From NCBI GenBank assembly GCA_013331125.1, contig DUGW01000153.1, forward strand, positions 3,782 through 8,939: a DNA stretch of 5,158 nucleotides, read 5' to 3'. Shown here piece after piece: positions 5,093 through 5,158 of this stretch; within the stretch, counting starts at the first letter, position 1; every line of letters starts with the position of its first letter. The position numbers were made by a program, and so were the translations under genes. The DNA is from Candidatus Woesearchaeota archaeon (GTDB taxonomy: Archaea; Nanoarchaeota; Nanoarchaeia; Woesearchaeales; UBA11576). The notes under the pieces are model-generated. The model was not told the DNA's origin. It saw only the letters and a program-made list of their open reading frames with translations, and searched no databases.

Positions 5093-5104
5093 ATATTTCT
5101 TCTT
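5093..5104 (+). terminator. Possible T-rich terminator of the coiled-coil operon
   Basis: A short T-rich stretch (ATATTTCTTCTT) follows the operon's last stop codon by about 12 nt. No hairpin is visible. It lies within the next gene's promoter, so read-through into that gene is also possible. Confidence 0.25.
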
Positions 5105-5115
5105 ACTAAGTTAAA

Positions 5116-5158
5116 ATGGGATTGGTTATAAGAATATTGATGGGGATAACAATATTTG
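5116..5158 (+). CDS. Start of a gene with a hydrophobic N-terminus (runs off right edge)
   Basis: Only 14 codons are visible, reading MGLVIRILMGITIF. The hydrophobic run suggests a signal peptide or a first membrane helix. Support for a real start is the TATA box about 28 bp upstream and an A/T-rich, SD-free leader like that of the other leaderless genes here. Nothing can be said of its product. Confidence 0.55.
   Translation, partial: MGLVIRILMGITIF

Overview
The window looks like chromosomal DNA of an archaeon, most plausibly a DPANN-type lineage (Woesearchaeota/Pacearchaeota-like). That placement is inference, because no rRNA or other decisive marker is present. The archaeal call rests on four things in the sequence. 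AT-rich TATA-like boxes sit about 25-28 bp upstream of the ATG of three transcription units, the spacing expected for leaderless archaeal mRNAs. A clean GGTGA Shine-Dalgarno, complementary to the archaeal 16S 3' end, precedes an internal gene. Arg AGA/AGG and Ile ATA codons dominate the right-hand genes. The ScpB-family protein has an archaeal-style sequence and is surrounded by uncharacterised archaeal-looking small proteins.

Left half (minus strand, about 2150 to 1): an overlapping operon read right to left. It begins at a TATA box (2141-2148) and encodes (i) a 220-aa uncharacterised protein ending in a probable winged helix, (ii) a 449-aa ScpB protein whose normal two-winged-helix core is followed by about 290 residues of mostly disordered acidic sequence, and (iii) the start of a small CxxC...CxxC zinc-ribbon protein that runs off the left edge. 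Genes (i)/(ii) overlap by 20 nt and (ii)/(iii) by 4 nt (ATGA). This suggests coupled translation and a shared role around SMC-type chromosome organisation.

Middle (minus strand, 3321 to 2212): a separately promoted 369-aa secreted, membrane-anchored protein with a signal peptide, a beta-rich ectodomain including a CARDB/Ig-like segment, N-glycosylation sequons and a C-terminal membrane anchor. It is divergent from the right-hand operon across a 284-bp intergenic region that holds both promoters and three TCCGGAA sites, one of them inside a 12-bp perfect palindrome.

Right half (plus strand, 3606 to 5081): three tightly packed genes. The C-terminal domain of the first (295 aa, with a long proline-rich linker of alternating charge) aligns without gaps over 67 residues with nearly all of the second (76 aa). 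The third (112 aa, coiled coil) shares the N-terminal signature of the other two. This set of related small coiled-coil proteins has no function I can name and is the best candidate for an undescribed system. A further leaderless gene with a hydrophobic N-terminus starts at 5116 and runs off the right edge.
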